A DNA stretch of 5,248 nucleotides, from assembly GCA_937890875.1 (NCBI GenBank), contig CALAEB010000355.1, positions 1 to 5,248 on the forward strand, given 5' to 3'. The stretch's first letter is position 1; each line of letters starts with the position of its first letter. Positions 1 through 5,248 of this stretch are shown in pieces. The notes below the pieces were generated by a model. It ran no database searches and was not told where the DNA came from. It worked only from the letters and a program-made list of their open reading frames with translations. This DNA comes from an uncultured Anaerolineaceae bacterium. Its GTDB lineage: Bacteria > Chloroflexota > Anaerolineae > Anaerolineales > Anaerolineaceae. The position numbers and the translations under genes were made by a program.

Positions 1-174
1 CATATCCGCGAATTCGGACAGACGGCCGCTACCATCAGGGAACAAATTGATCATCTGGACGGCATTTGTTACGTCGACCGGGCCACGGAAATCTGGGAAC
101 CCGAGCTGGAAGAAGCCGATGCGTCGGAGTCAGAGAAAACCGGGGAAGCGTCCGAAACTGCCGCAAACCATTGA
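1..174 (+). CDS. 3' end of unrecognised gene upstream of recF (partial)
   Basis: The frame is open from base 1 to a TGA at 172-174, giving the last 57 residues of a protein whose start lies outside the window. The first 40 or so residues look like folded sequence (REFGQTAATIREQ, then IDHLDGICYVDRATEIW). The last 20 are a low-complexity tail rich in Glu, Ala and Ser (EEADASESEKTGEASE), probably disordered. I do not recognise the family. It does not look like the C-terminus of DnaN, or like the S4-domain protein that precedes recF in Bacillus. It ends 15 nt before the recF start on the same strand with no terminator between them, so the two are probably co-transcribed. That it is a real coding end rests on the clean open frame, matching base composition and tight spacing to recF. 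Confidence 0.7.
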   Translation, partial: HIREFGQTAATIREQIDHLDGICYVDRATEIWEPELEEADASESEKTGEASETAANH

Positions 175-189
175 TTTGAGCGGTAAACA

Positions 190-1380
190 ATGCTTCTCAA
201 GAATCTGACCATCTCTAATTTCCGCTCCTATGCGCATCTGGAAACCGAAATCCCCGAACGGATTTTACTGTTATCGGGCGGGAATGCACAGGGAAAGACC
301 AGCTTTCTTGAGGCGTTGTTTTACTGTTCCACTTTTACTTCCGTCCTGGCCGGCAAGGACCGGCAGCTGATCCGGTTCGATATCCTCAGCGAACCGGTCG
401 CCGTTGCCAGGATCATTACCGTTTTTCAGACCGCCGGAACGGATCACAAGCTGGAAGTCCGGATCATTCAGGAGACGAACGAGTCCGGCAGCCGGTTCCG
501 CAAAGAGATTCTGTTGGACGGGCATAAAACCACGGCACAAAATGCGGTCGGGAAATTCCTGACCGTTCTTTTTATTCCGCAGATGACAGCCATTCTGGAG
601 GGAAATCCGCAGGAACGGCGCAGATATTTGAATATAACGCTCTCACAATCCATGCCCGGTTATGCAAGAGCGCTGGCTGCGTACAAACAAATTATCATGC
701 AGCGGAATGCGCTGTTAAAACTTCTCGCCGAACGGCGGGCTGACCCGCAGCAGCTGGATTATTGGGATACTTTAATGGCCCAAAAGGGATCCATCCTGAT
801 TTTTCAGCGGGCCAAAGCGCTGGGTGCGCTGGAAAAATATGCCAACACCGCGCACCTGCAGCTCACCGGAGAGCATGAAAAACTGGAACTGGCTTATCTG
901 CCTTCTTTTTCCCCTTCCGGTCAATCGAAAGGGAACGAGCCTGCGGTGGAACACCCGGAGGACGGTGTGCTCAGCGAAAGTGAAATCGCTGAGAATTTTT
1001 TGCATTATCTGAGAAACAGCCGGAAATCCGAAATCGAACGCGGCATTTCCACCGTCGGCCCGCATCGGGATGACTTCCGGATTTCCGGCAACGGGATTGA
1101 CCTGGGGATTTTCGGCTCCCGCGGTCAGATCCGCACGGCGCTGATCTCCCTGAAGTTTGCCGAAATTGAATGGATCAAAGAGAGCACCGGCATTATGCCG
1201 CTGCTGCTGCTGGACGAAACGCTGGCCGAACTCGACAATCAGCGTCGCGCCGACCTCACGCGCTGGCTGGACCATTGCCGGCAGGGGATCCTGACAACCA
1301 CGGACCTGGGATATTTCTCACCCGAATTTATCCAAAATCACACCGTCTGGCACGTCGCCAACGGCAGCATCGAAAAGTAA
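190..1380 (+). CDS. recF: DNA replication/repair protein RecF (SMC-like ATPase)
   Basis: RecF is a cytoplasmic ABC/SMC-type ATPase. With RecO and RecR it loads RecA onto gapped single-stranded DNA at stalled forks. The 396-residue product starts with the family opening LLKNLTISNFRSY. Walker A is GGNAQGKT at residues 30-37, and ERRRYLN at 142-148 matches the conserved RecF RR-F/Y-LD/N region. TVGPHRDDF at 288-296 is the RecF-specific C-terminal motif. The ABC signature is SRGQ at 310-313, Walker B is LLLLDE at 338-343 and the D-loop is ELDNQRR at 347-353. All ATPase motifs are present, so it should be functional. E. coli RecF is 357 residues; some of the extra length is a polar, Pro/Glu-rich stretch at about 241-262, just before the GPHRDD motif. 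The ATG at 190 fits the family N-terminus. The ribosome site is weak (only GAG at 178-180), consistent with coupling to the gene ending 15 nt upstream. Confidence 0.97.
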   Translation: MLLKNLTISNFRSYAHLETEIPERILLLSGGNAQGKTSFLEALFYCSTFTSVLAGKDRQLIRFDILSEPVAVARIITVFQTAGTDHKLEVRIIQETNESGSRFRKEILLDGHKTTAQNAVGKFLTVLFIPQMTAILEGNPQERRRYLNITLSQSMPGYARALAAYKQIIMQRNALLKLLAERRADPQQLDYWDTLMAQKGSILIFQRAKALGALEKYANTAHLQLTGEHEKLELAYLPSFSPSGQSKGNEPAVEHPEDGVLSESEIAENFLHYLRNSRKSEIERGISTVGPHRDDFRISGNGIDLGIFGSRGQIRTALISLKFAEIEWIKESTGIMPLLLLDETLAELDNQRRADLTRWLDHCRQGILTTTDLGYFSPEFIQNHTVWHVANGSIEK

Positions 1381-1398
1381 AATATTGAAAGAAGAGCT

Positions 1399-1442
1399 TA
1401 TGTTGTTGTTATTTTTGCGCTTCGCGCAAAAATAACAACATA
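1399..1442. terminator. Long hairpin between convergent recF and rsmG, possible bidirectional terminator
   Basis: Bases 1405-1420 and 1424-1439 are perfect reverse complements (16 bp) around a 3-nt TTC loop. Three more pairs, 1399-1401 with 1440-1442, form if one extra GTT (1402-1404) is bulged out. The element lies nearly midway between the recF stop (18 nt away) and the rsmG stop (16 nt away), where a shared terminator is expected. The geometry is unusual. The T-run (1412-1416) lies inside the 5' arm, the 3' arm is A-rich, and no U-tract follows the stem on either strand. It is therefore not a textbook rho-independent terminator. It may stop transcription without a U-tail, protect 3' ends, or be a relic of a small palindromic repeat. 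Confidence 0.5.
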
Positions 1443-1458
1443 GGAAACGAGGACAACA

Positions 1459-2172
1459 CTACAAAATCGGCATTCTGGATGGCACGCCCGTCCGCCGGGG
1501 AAATCCGGGCGGCGTTGGCCTGTCTTTGGGAATCCGGATCAGATAGCGCCGGTCCTCCAGACCTGGCAAGTCCACCGGCGTAAGCGCTGCGGGACCGCCA
1601 CCCAAAATCCGGATCGCTTTTTCCGCCTGAGCGGCCTCGTCCGGAGCGGACTCCCCTTTCTGCGCCAGTATACAGCCGCCGGGCCGCACCAGCGGCAGCA
1701 GATACTCACACAGCACCGGCAACCCGGCCACCGCGCGGGCAACCGCCGCGTCATACCGTTCGCGATGAGCCTCCGCCAGCCCAAGGTCCTCTGCCCGCGC
1801 CTGCAGTGCCAGACTGTCTTGCAGGCACAGTTTCTCCAGCATATGCCGGCAGAAATCCACTTTTTTCCCGACCGAATCCACCAGAACCAGCCGCATTTCC
1901 GGAAACAGAATCTTCAGCGGGATGCCCGGGAAACCGGCGCCGGTCCCGATGTCGATCAGCGCCCGGCCGTTCATATCTCCCAAAACCTGCGCACAGGTCA
2001 GCGAATCCAGAAAATGTTTGATCCGGATACCTTCCGTATCCCGCACCGCGGTCAGGTTCATTTTCTCATTCCATAGCATCAGCTCGGACTCATAGACAGC
2101 AAACATCGCTTGCTGCGCGGCGGACAGATCGATTCCCCAATGCTCTTTTGCAAACAGCAGCCATTTTTCCAT
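1459..2172 (-). CDS. rsmG: 16S rRNA (guanine-527-N7)-methyltransferase RsmG (GidB)
   Basis: RsmG transfers a methyl group from S-adenosylmethionine to N7 of G527 in the 530 loop of 16S rRNA; in several bacteria its loss gives low-level streptomycin resistance. The 237-residue protein is near family length (E. coli 207). It carries the landmarks in order: WNEKMNLTAVRD at 34-45, HFLDSL at 53-58, the SAM-binding DIGTGAGFPGIPL at 74-86, LVDSVGKKVDFCRH at 97-110, RAEDL at 126-130 and ARAVA at 145-149. The Pro-rich ending TPP-FPRR-GVPS-MPI at 220-236 is typical of the family C-terminus. The Met at 2172 suits the usual short N-terminal helix. No Shine-Dalgarno sequence precedes it (TTCCCTC directly upstream), but a perfect TATAAT lies 7 nt before the ATG, suggesting a leaderless message. 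It is convergent with recF and divergent from the acetyltransferase gene. Confidence 0.96.
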   Translation of the reverse strand: MEKWLLFAKEHWGIDLSAAQQAMFAVYESELMLWNEKMNLTAVRDTEGIRIKHFLDSLTCAQVLGDMNGRALIDIGTGAGFPGIPLKILFPEMRLVLVDSVGKKVDFCRHMLEKLCLQDSLALQARAEDLGLAEAHRERYDAAVARAVAGLPVLCEYLLPLVRPGGCILAQKGESAPDEAAQAEKAIRILGGGPAALTPVDLPGLEDRRYLIRIPKDRPTPPGFPRRTGVPSRMPIL

Positions 2173-2179
2173 GAGGGAA

Positions 2180-2185
2180 ATTATA
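2180..2185 (-). promoter_or_regulatory. -10 element of rsmG, placed for a leaderless transcript
   Basis: Read on the minus strand this is a perfect TATAAT. Only 7 nt (TTCCCTC) separate it from the rsmG ATG, so the expected transcription start falls on or within a base or two of the start codon. No convincing -35 hexamer is seen at 16-18 bp upstream (GAATCA or CGAATC there), and there is no Shine-Dalgarno sequence. That promoter-start spacing is characteristic of leaderless genes. The match could be chance in AT-rich DNA, but its position exactly before a gene lacking a ribosome site supports it. Confidence 0.55.
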
Positions 2186-2198
2186 GCGGAGAATTCAG

Positions 2199-2229
2199 TG
2201 TTGATTCGAAAAATAAAGTCTTATCAACA
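2199..2229. repeat. Short inverted repeat with DnaA-box-like half
   Basis: TGTTGAT at 2199-2205 and ATCAACA at 2223-2229 are perfect 7-bp reverse complements separated by 17 nt. The motif ATTCGAA also occurs twice in direct orientation, at 2204-2210 and 2230-2236. The right arm lies within TTATCAACA (2221-2229), one mismatch from the DnaA-box consensus TTATNCACA. The repeat sits just upstream of the rsmG -10 element, where an operator would also lie. Seven base pairs in AT-rich DNA can arise by chance, so the role is open. Confidence 0.3.
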
Positions 2230-2358
2230 ATTCGAACATAAAAAGGAAGTCCAGGCCGGTTTTTCGTGAGATAGATTGCATCTCCTAAATATATGCTTCA
2301 ACATATTCTTCCATAGACGCTTGGTTACAAATTTCAGATTTGAATTTACCGAAAATAT

Positions 2359-2385
2359 TTGCACAATCACAAGGTATGGTATAAA
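2359..2385 (+). promoter_or_regulatory. Candidate promoter of the GNAT gene (extended -10)
   Basis: TTGCAC at 2359-2364 resembles a -35 element. TATAAA at 2380-2385 is a good -10 and is preceded by TGG (2377-2379), making an extended -10 of the TGn type. The 15-bp spacer is short for sigma-70, which the extended -10 could compensate. The start would fall near 2392, giving a leader of about 15 nt that just contains the ribosome site. Confidence 0.4.
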
Positions 2386-2391
2386 CGAAAA

Positions 2392-2398
2392 GGGGGAG
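2392..2398 (+). promoter_or_regulatory. Strong ribosome binding site fixing the GNAT start at 2407
   Basis: GGGGGAG with a GGAG core (2395-2398) ends 8 nt before the ATG at 2407. It decides between that ATG and the in-frame ATG at 2374, which lacks family homology and would place this site inside the coding region. It is the only strong Shine-Dalgarno sequence before a gene in the window: recF has a weak one, and rsmG and the hydrolase have none. Confidence 0.7.
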
Positions 2399-2406
2399 AT
2401 CACATA

Positions 2407-2907
2407 ATGGATAAAACAGACGGAAAAATCAGTCTTGGATTTTATAACAGAAACCATCACTCAGCACTTCAGAAATATGATCTCCCAGAAGATCAGCTAT
2501 GTTACAGCGGCTTACCAATTGAGTGCCTGAAAGATTGCCTGGCAGATGACAAAAGATGTCCTGTGGTTATTCTCTATGGCTCTGATCCAGCAGGTTTCAT
2601 GATTTTACATAAATGGCCGGGAGCTGAACCATACTGCAAAAATCAGCGAACATTATTGTTAAGAGCTTTTTCTGTTGATACCCATTATCAGCACAAGGGA
2701 ATTGCGTCGCGCGCTTTAATGCTTTTGGATCCATTTATTCAAACTTATTTTGTTGGAATCGATGAGATTGTTCTTGGCGTAAATTGCCGAAACGAAGTCG
2801 CGCAACACGTTTATATCAAAGCCGGCTTTCGGGATAGCGGAAAGCGAAAAGAAGGCAAACACGGCAGTATGATGGTTTTAATAAAGGCGCTTTCACATGC
2901 AGTGTAA
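2407..2907 (+). CDS. GNAT-family N-acetyltransferase
   Basis: This predicted cytoplasmic enzyme of 166 residues would transfer acetyl from acetyl-CoA to an amine. The substrate cannot be read from the sequence. GNAT motif A is visible at 84-108: a beta strand LLLRAFSVD, then QHKGIA at 95-100 (the Q/R-x-x-G-x-A acetyl-CoA pyrophosphate loop) and helix SRALMLL. Motif B follows with IVLGVNCRNEVAQHVYIKAGF at 121-141, where N129, Y136 and the AGF turn are the usual conserved positions. Length is typical for a single GNAT domain. The start is set by the ribosome site at 2392-2398. Base and codon use are much AT-richer than in the flanking genes (AAA, GAT, TTT, TTA common). The N-terminal LPEDQL-Y-GLP pattern recalls GNATs of low-GC Firmicutes. 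Both suggest acquisition by horizontal transfer, which is inference. It lies 61 nt upstream of the hydrolase with no visible terminator. Confidence 0.88.
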   Translation: MDKTDGKISLGFYNRNHHSALQKYDLPEDQLCYSGLPIECLKDCLADDKRCPVVILYGSDPAGFMILHKWPGAEPYCKNQRTLLLRAFSVDTHYQHKGIASRALMLLDPFIQTYFVGIDEIVLGVNCRNEVAQHVYIKAGFRDSGKRKEGKHGSMMVLIKALSHAV

Positions 2908-2953
2908 CAACGATCCATTGCGAAAGTTCAATGTAAAACGTGATATCCGCAAG

Positions 2954-2962
2954 TGGTAAAAT
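2954..2962 (+). promoter_or_regulatory. Extended -10 element just before the hydrolase start
   Basis: TGGTAAAAT is an extended -10 (TGn plus TAAAAT at 2957-2962) lying only 6 nt before the ATG at 2969. No Shine-Dalgarno sequence is present in the AAGCCA between them, and no good -35 is seen. As with rsmG, the arrangement predicts transcription starting at or very near the start codon, that is, a leaderless message. Confidence 0.45.
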
Positions 2963-2968
2963 AAGCCA

Positions 2969-4431
2969 ATGAAAAAATTCGACACGACACTTTTTACCGC
3001 AACAATCCGGCGCGCACTGGAAACATTTGCCACGCCGGCAGCCTCGGTTGCCATCATCCGTGACCGGGAGATCATCTTCAGCGGCGGATTCGGTTCCTGC
3101 ACGCTCGATACACAAGAACCGGTCGACGAGAACACCGCTTACGCCATCGCTTCCATGAGCAAATCAACTGTCGCGGCGTCGCTCGCGATGCTGCATGAAC
3201 AAAACGCTTTTCACTGGGACGATCCGGTCAGCGAATTTCTGCCGGATTTCAGGCTGAAAGACGATTTCGCCAGTAAAGAGATCCGCGTCATTGATCTGCT
3301 GCTGCATCGCTGTGGTCTGAACAGTGAAAGCGCGGGAACGCTGTGGTACGGTTCGGATTATTCGAGAGAAGAAGTGCTGCGCCGGTTGCGTTTCCTGCGG
3401 CCGGTCAGCAGTTTCCGCAGCGCGATCGCTTATCAGAACGTCTGTTTTCTGGCCGCCGGCATGGTCATCCAGGCCATCAGCGGGAAAAGCTGGGACGACT
3501 TTGTGTCTGAAAATCTTTTCACGCCATTAAACATGACCCGGACATTCCCGACGCTTGCCGCGCTGCGCGCTTCCGGCATCGGAAACATTGCGACGCCGCA
3601 CGCGCTGATTGACAACGAAACCGTGCGTATCCCTTACCGGAATCATGACAACGTCGGACCGGCTGCCTCCGTGCACTCCACCGCGCTGGATCTGGCGCAA
3701 TATCTGCTGATGTATCTGAACGGGGGTACGTATAATGATCACCGGCTGCTTTCCGCGGAATCGGTCGCCTTTCTGCACCGTCCGCATGTCAGCTACGACG
3801 CTGGACCAGCGTCCACGTTCCCGCATCCGCGCCTGGCGCCCCACTTTCCGGCTTACATGACTACTGCGGGATGAAGAGCGTGGGCCATTCGGGGGGTGTC
3901 GACGGGATGCGCTGTCGGATGGAGATTTTCCCGGAGCAGGGTTGCGGGGCAGTGGTCCTGACCAACAGCGAAAACTCACGCGCCTACAGCAGCATCCTTT
4001 ATACCGCTATCGACATGCTGCTGGGAGTCGAGCCGGTTGACTGGATCGTGGCCTGGGAAAAACTGCCCGCCAAAAATCCACCCGCGGAACCGGAGATGAT
4101 CCCGGGCACACAGCCTGCGCTGCCGCTGGAATCCTACATCGGCGTTTTTCGCGATATCGCCTACGGGGATATCACCGTCCGTTTGGAAAAAGGCTCACTG
4201 GTGCTGTGTTTCACGCATACGCCTGCCTTCACGGCCGATCTGGAGCACTGGCACGATAACACCTTCCGTCTGATCTGGCGCGACCGCTACATTCCGCGCG
4301 GGCTGATCACCTTCTCACTCGACAGCGTCGGCAAAGTGGACACATTCCATCTGGATCAGCCGCGGCTGCTGGATGTGGATTTCACCGAATTGGAAGAGCG
4401 GATCCGGAAAGTGGCCGAAATTGATCATTAA
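2969..4431 (+). pseudogene. Class-C beta-lactamase-family serine hydrolase with DUF3471 domain, frame-disrupted
   Basis: Intact relatives (COG1680, AmpC/penicillin-binding-like fold) are serine hydrolases of about 480-500 residues. Here the coding sequence is split. Frame one (2969-3874, 301 residues) holds the catalytic SxxK as SMSK at 62-65 and YxN as YQN at 155-157, plus family stretches WYGSDYSREE at 126-135 and LFTPLNMTRT at 183-192. Frame two (open through 3856 to a stop ending at 4431) holds LHDYCGMK, then GHSGG, whose HSG replaces the KTG box, and a C-terminal DUF3471 domain (about 4123-4410: YIGVFRDIAYGDITV, LEHWHDNTFRL). The switch occurs at about 3854-3858, in frame -1 relative to the start. 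The usual YGLGWF motif between PAY and HDY is missing, so a small deletion is likelier than a one-base read error. An ATG at 3871 overlaps the first-frame stop as ATGA. No signal peptide is seen. The break separates catalytic motifs, so activity is probably lost. Confidence 0.82.
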
Positions 4432-4438
4432 AACAAAC

Positions 4439-4470
4439 AGGGGCTAAGCATTTTAGCCCCTATCGTTTTT
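4439..4470 (+). terminator. Rho-independent terminator after the hydrolase, probably bidirectional
   Basis: AGGGGCTAA (4439-4447) pairs perfectly with TTAGCCCCT (4453-4461) around the loop GCATT, a 9-bp stem. It is followed by ATCG and a run of five T (4466-4470), then CTTTC. It lies 7 nt after the hydrolase stop. On the minus strand the sequence beyond the stem is TGTTTGTTTT, so it can also serve the convergent carboxypeptidase gene, which ends at 4487. Confidence 0.88.
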
Positions 4471-4486
4471 CTTTCATCCCATGCGG

Positions 4487-5248
4487 TTAACGGCTGACGG
4501 CGTCCTGATAAAAACATTCCGCATCCGCCCGGAACTTCGCCAGCGAAGCCTCATGCAGATACATCATATGGCCCGCCTCGTAATAAGTCATTCTGAGATT
4601 CTCACGCAGGCTGAGATCCAGATGCAAATGGCTGAACACATATTCCGCAGCAAAAAACGGCGTCGCAAGATCATAATAGCCGTTCAGCGCCCATACCCGC
4701 ATGAATTTGTTCCGCACCATCGTTTTCCGTAGTGTTTCCTCCAGCTGCAAAAACTGGTTTTCGTGCTCTTTATAACTCCACATCTTCCATAAATCCGTCG
4801 AAATCGCATAAGGGATATCCGACCGGTATTCCAGTTCCCGGCTGATATAATCATTGAACGCGCCGGCGAACAATCCGGTGATTTCATAACTGGAAGGATC
4901 ATCCTCGGGCGTTTCTCCGGCCGCATCCCGGTCGATCCCGATATACCGGCTGTCCAGACGTCCGATCGTCCGCCGCTCATCCCGCAGCAGCTCTTTGCAG
5001 AACCGGAAAATCTCGATGCGTAAATTGGTCCGCAGCACATAATCTGTCTTCAATCCGGTATACCCCGCGACTTTCCCGGCAATCCGCTTCTTCTCACTTT
5101 CGGAAAGCGTATCGCCTTTGAACAACACCCGCAGATAATCGCCCGCGGCAAACACGCGTACCTCATCCAAAAACGCCGATATTTCCATTTGCTGATATTT
5201 CGGCAGCAGTTTCTTGTGATACCAGGCGTCCGCGGCATGAAGCTGGAA
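4487..5248 (-). CDS. S10-family serine carboxypeptidase, C-terminal half (5' end beyond window)
   Basis: S10 peptidases are alpha/beta-hydrolase-fold carboxypeptidases that remove C-terminal residues at acid pH. Bacterial members are usually exported, but the N-terminus needed to judge that is outside the window. The frame is open from the window edge (5248) to the stop at 4487, giving 253 residues beginning FQLHAADAWYHKKL. The Met at 5188 is internal: the upstream AWYHKKL is conserved S10 sequence in frame. Family stretches include TGLKTDYVLRTNLRIEI, KELLRDERRTIGRLDSRY and VWALNGYYDLATPFF. The last carries the catalytic Asp (codon 4670-4672). MTYYEAGHMMYLH carries the catalytic His (codon 4568-4570). 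The nucleophile Ser would lie in the missing half. No break is seen in this part. It converges on the hydrolase gene across the shared terminator. Confidence 0.93.
   Translation of the reverse strand, partial: FQLHAADAWYHKKLLPKYQQMEISAFLDEVRVFAAGDYLRVLFKGDTLSESEKKRIAGKVAGYTGLKTDYVLRTNLRIEIFRFCKELLRDERRTIGRLDSRYIGIDRDAAGETPEDDPSSYEITGLFAGAFNDYISRELEYRSDIPYAISTDLWKMWSYKEHENQFLQLEETLRKTMVRNKFMRVWALNGYYDLATPFFAAEYVFSHLHLDLSLRENLRMTYYEAGHMMYLHEASLAKFRADAECFYQDAVSR

Larger units (their letters stand above)
2173..2406. other. Divergent AT-rich intergenic region between rsmG and the GNAT gene
   Basis: These 234 bases hold no gene I can support. The frames crossing them give only short products without recognisable motifs. 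The region is clearly AT-richer than the flanking recF, rsmG and hydrolase genes. It carries the rsmG -10 element at its left end, a small inverted repeat with a DnaA-box-like sequence at about 2199-2229, and the likely promoter and ribosome site of the acetyltransferase at its right end. The middle (about 2240-2355) shows nothing I can interpret. Confidence 0.6.

Noticed and set aside
772..1275. A 167-residue minus-strand open frame inside recF.
   Set aside because: It is a shadow of recF codons 195-362, which carry clear RecF motifs, and it has no recognisable domain or ribosome site.
2359..2406. An upstream extension of the GNAT gene (in-frame ATG 16 codons before 2407).
   Set aside because: The extra residues have no family resemblance, the strong GGGGGAG ribosome site would fall inside the coding region, and the likely promoter overlaps this stretch.
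2224..2460. A 78-residue minus-strand open frame in the rsmG-GNAT gap.
   Set aside because: It overlaps the GNAT start and promoter, has no ribosome site or recognisable domain, and is explained by AT-rich noncoding sequence.
3850..3875. Programmed -1 ribosomal frameshift joining the two hydrolase frames.
   Set aside because: No X-XXY-YYZ slippery heptamer is seen at the junction, and a frameshift would not restore the missing YGLGW motif.
3891..3896. The G6 homopolymer as the source of the hydrolase frameshift (sequencing or slippage error).
   Set aside because: LHDYCGMKSVGH, upstream of the run, is already in the second frame, so the shift happened before it.
3527..3979. A 150-residue minus-strand open frame across the hydrolase break.
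   Set aside because: It lies antisense to strong homology in both hydrolase frames, is Arg/Ser/Pro-rich as expected for antisense of GC-rich coding sequence, and shows no motif.
4487..5188. A complete 233-residue gene starting at the Met at 5188.
   Set aside because: The frame stays open to the window edge and the upstream residues match S10 peptidase sequence, so this Met is internal and the gene is partial.

Overview
The window reads as ordinary bacterial chromosome with moderately high GC, interrupted by one AT-richer stretch at about 2190-2965. RecF, RsmG, a DUF3471-type serine hydrolase and a bacterial S10 serine carboxypeptidase together, plus the flavour of the RecF sequence, fit an anaerobic Chloroflexota (Anaerolineae-like) organism. 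That placement is inference from family resemblance, not a search result, and I hold it at about even odds.

Layout. At 1-174 is the 3' end of a plus-strand gene I do not recognise, followed after 15 nt by recF (190-1380), probably in the same operon. recF converges on rsmG (minus strand, 1459-2172), and a large hairpin sits almost exactly midway between their stops. rsmG diverges from an AT-rich gap (2173-2406) and a GNAT acetyltransferase gene (2407-2907) whose composition and family look low-GC Firmicute-like. Then comes a cytoplasmic class-C beta-lactamase-family serine hydrolase (2969-4431). Its frame is broken at about 3854-3858, leaving the SxxK and YxN motifs in one frame and the HSG motif and DUF3471 domain in another. 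A clear stem-loop terminator (4439-4470) separates it from a convergent S10 carboxypeptidase gene (4487-5248, minus strand) whose N-terminal half lies outside the window.

How the parts relate. recF and rsmG are housekeeping genes for DNA repair/replication restart and 16S rRNA methylation. Both are often found near bacterial replication origins, though no dnaA, dnaN, gyrB or parAB is visible here. The GNAT, hydrolase and peptidase genes are accessory and show no common pathway. I see no CRISPR, transposase, tRNA, rRNA, riboswitch or coherent undescribed multi-gene system. The points most worth a second look are the hydrolase lesion (apparently a small 3n+1 deletion that removed a conserved motif and left an ATGA stop/start overlap), the putative leaderless promoters of rsmG and the hydrolase, the long palindrome between recF and rsmG, and the foreign-looking GNAT segment.
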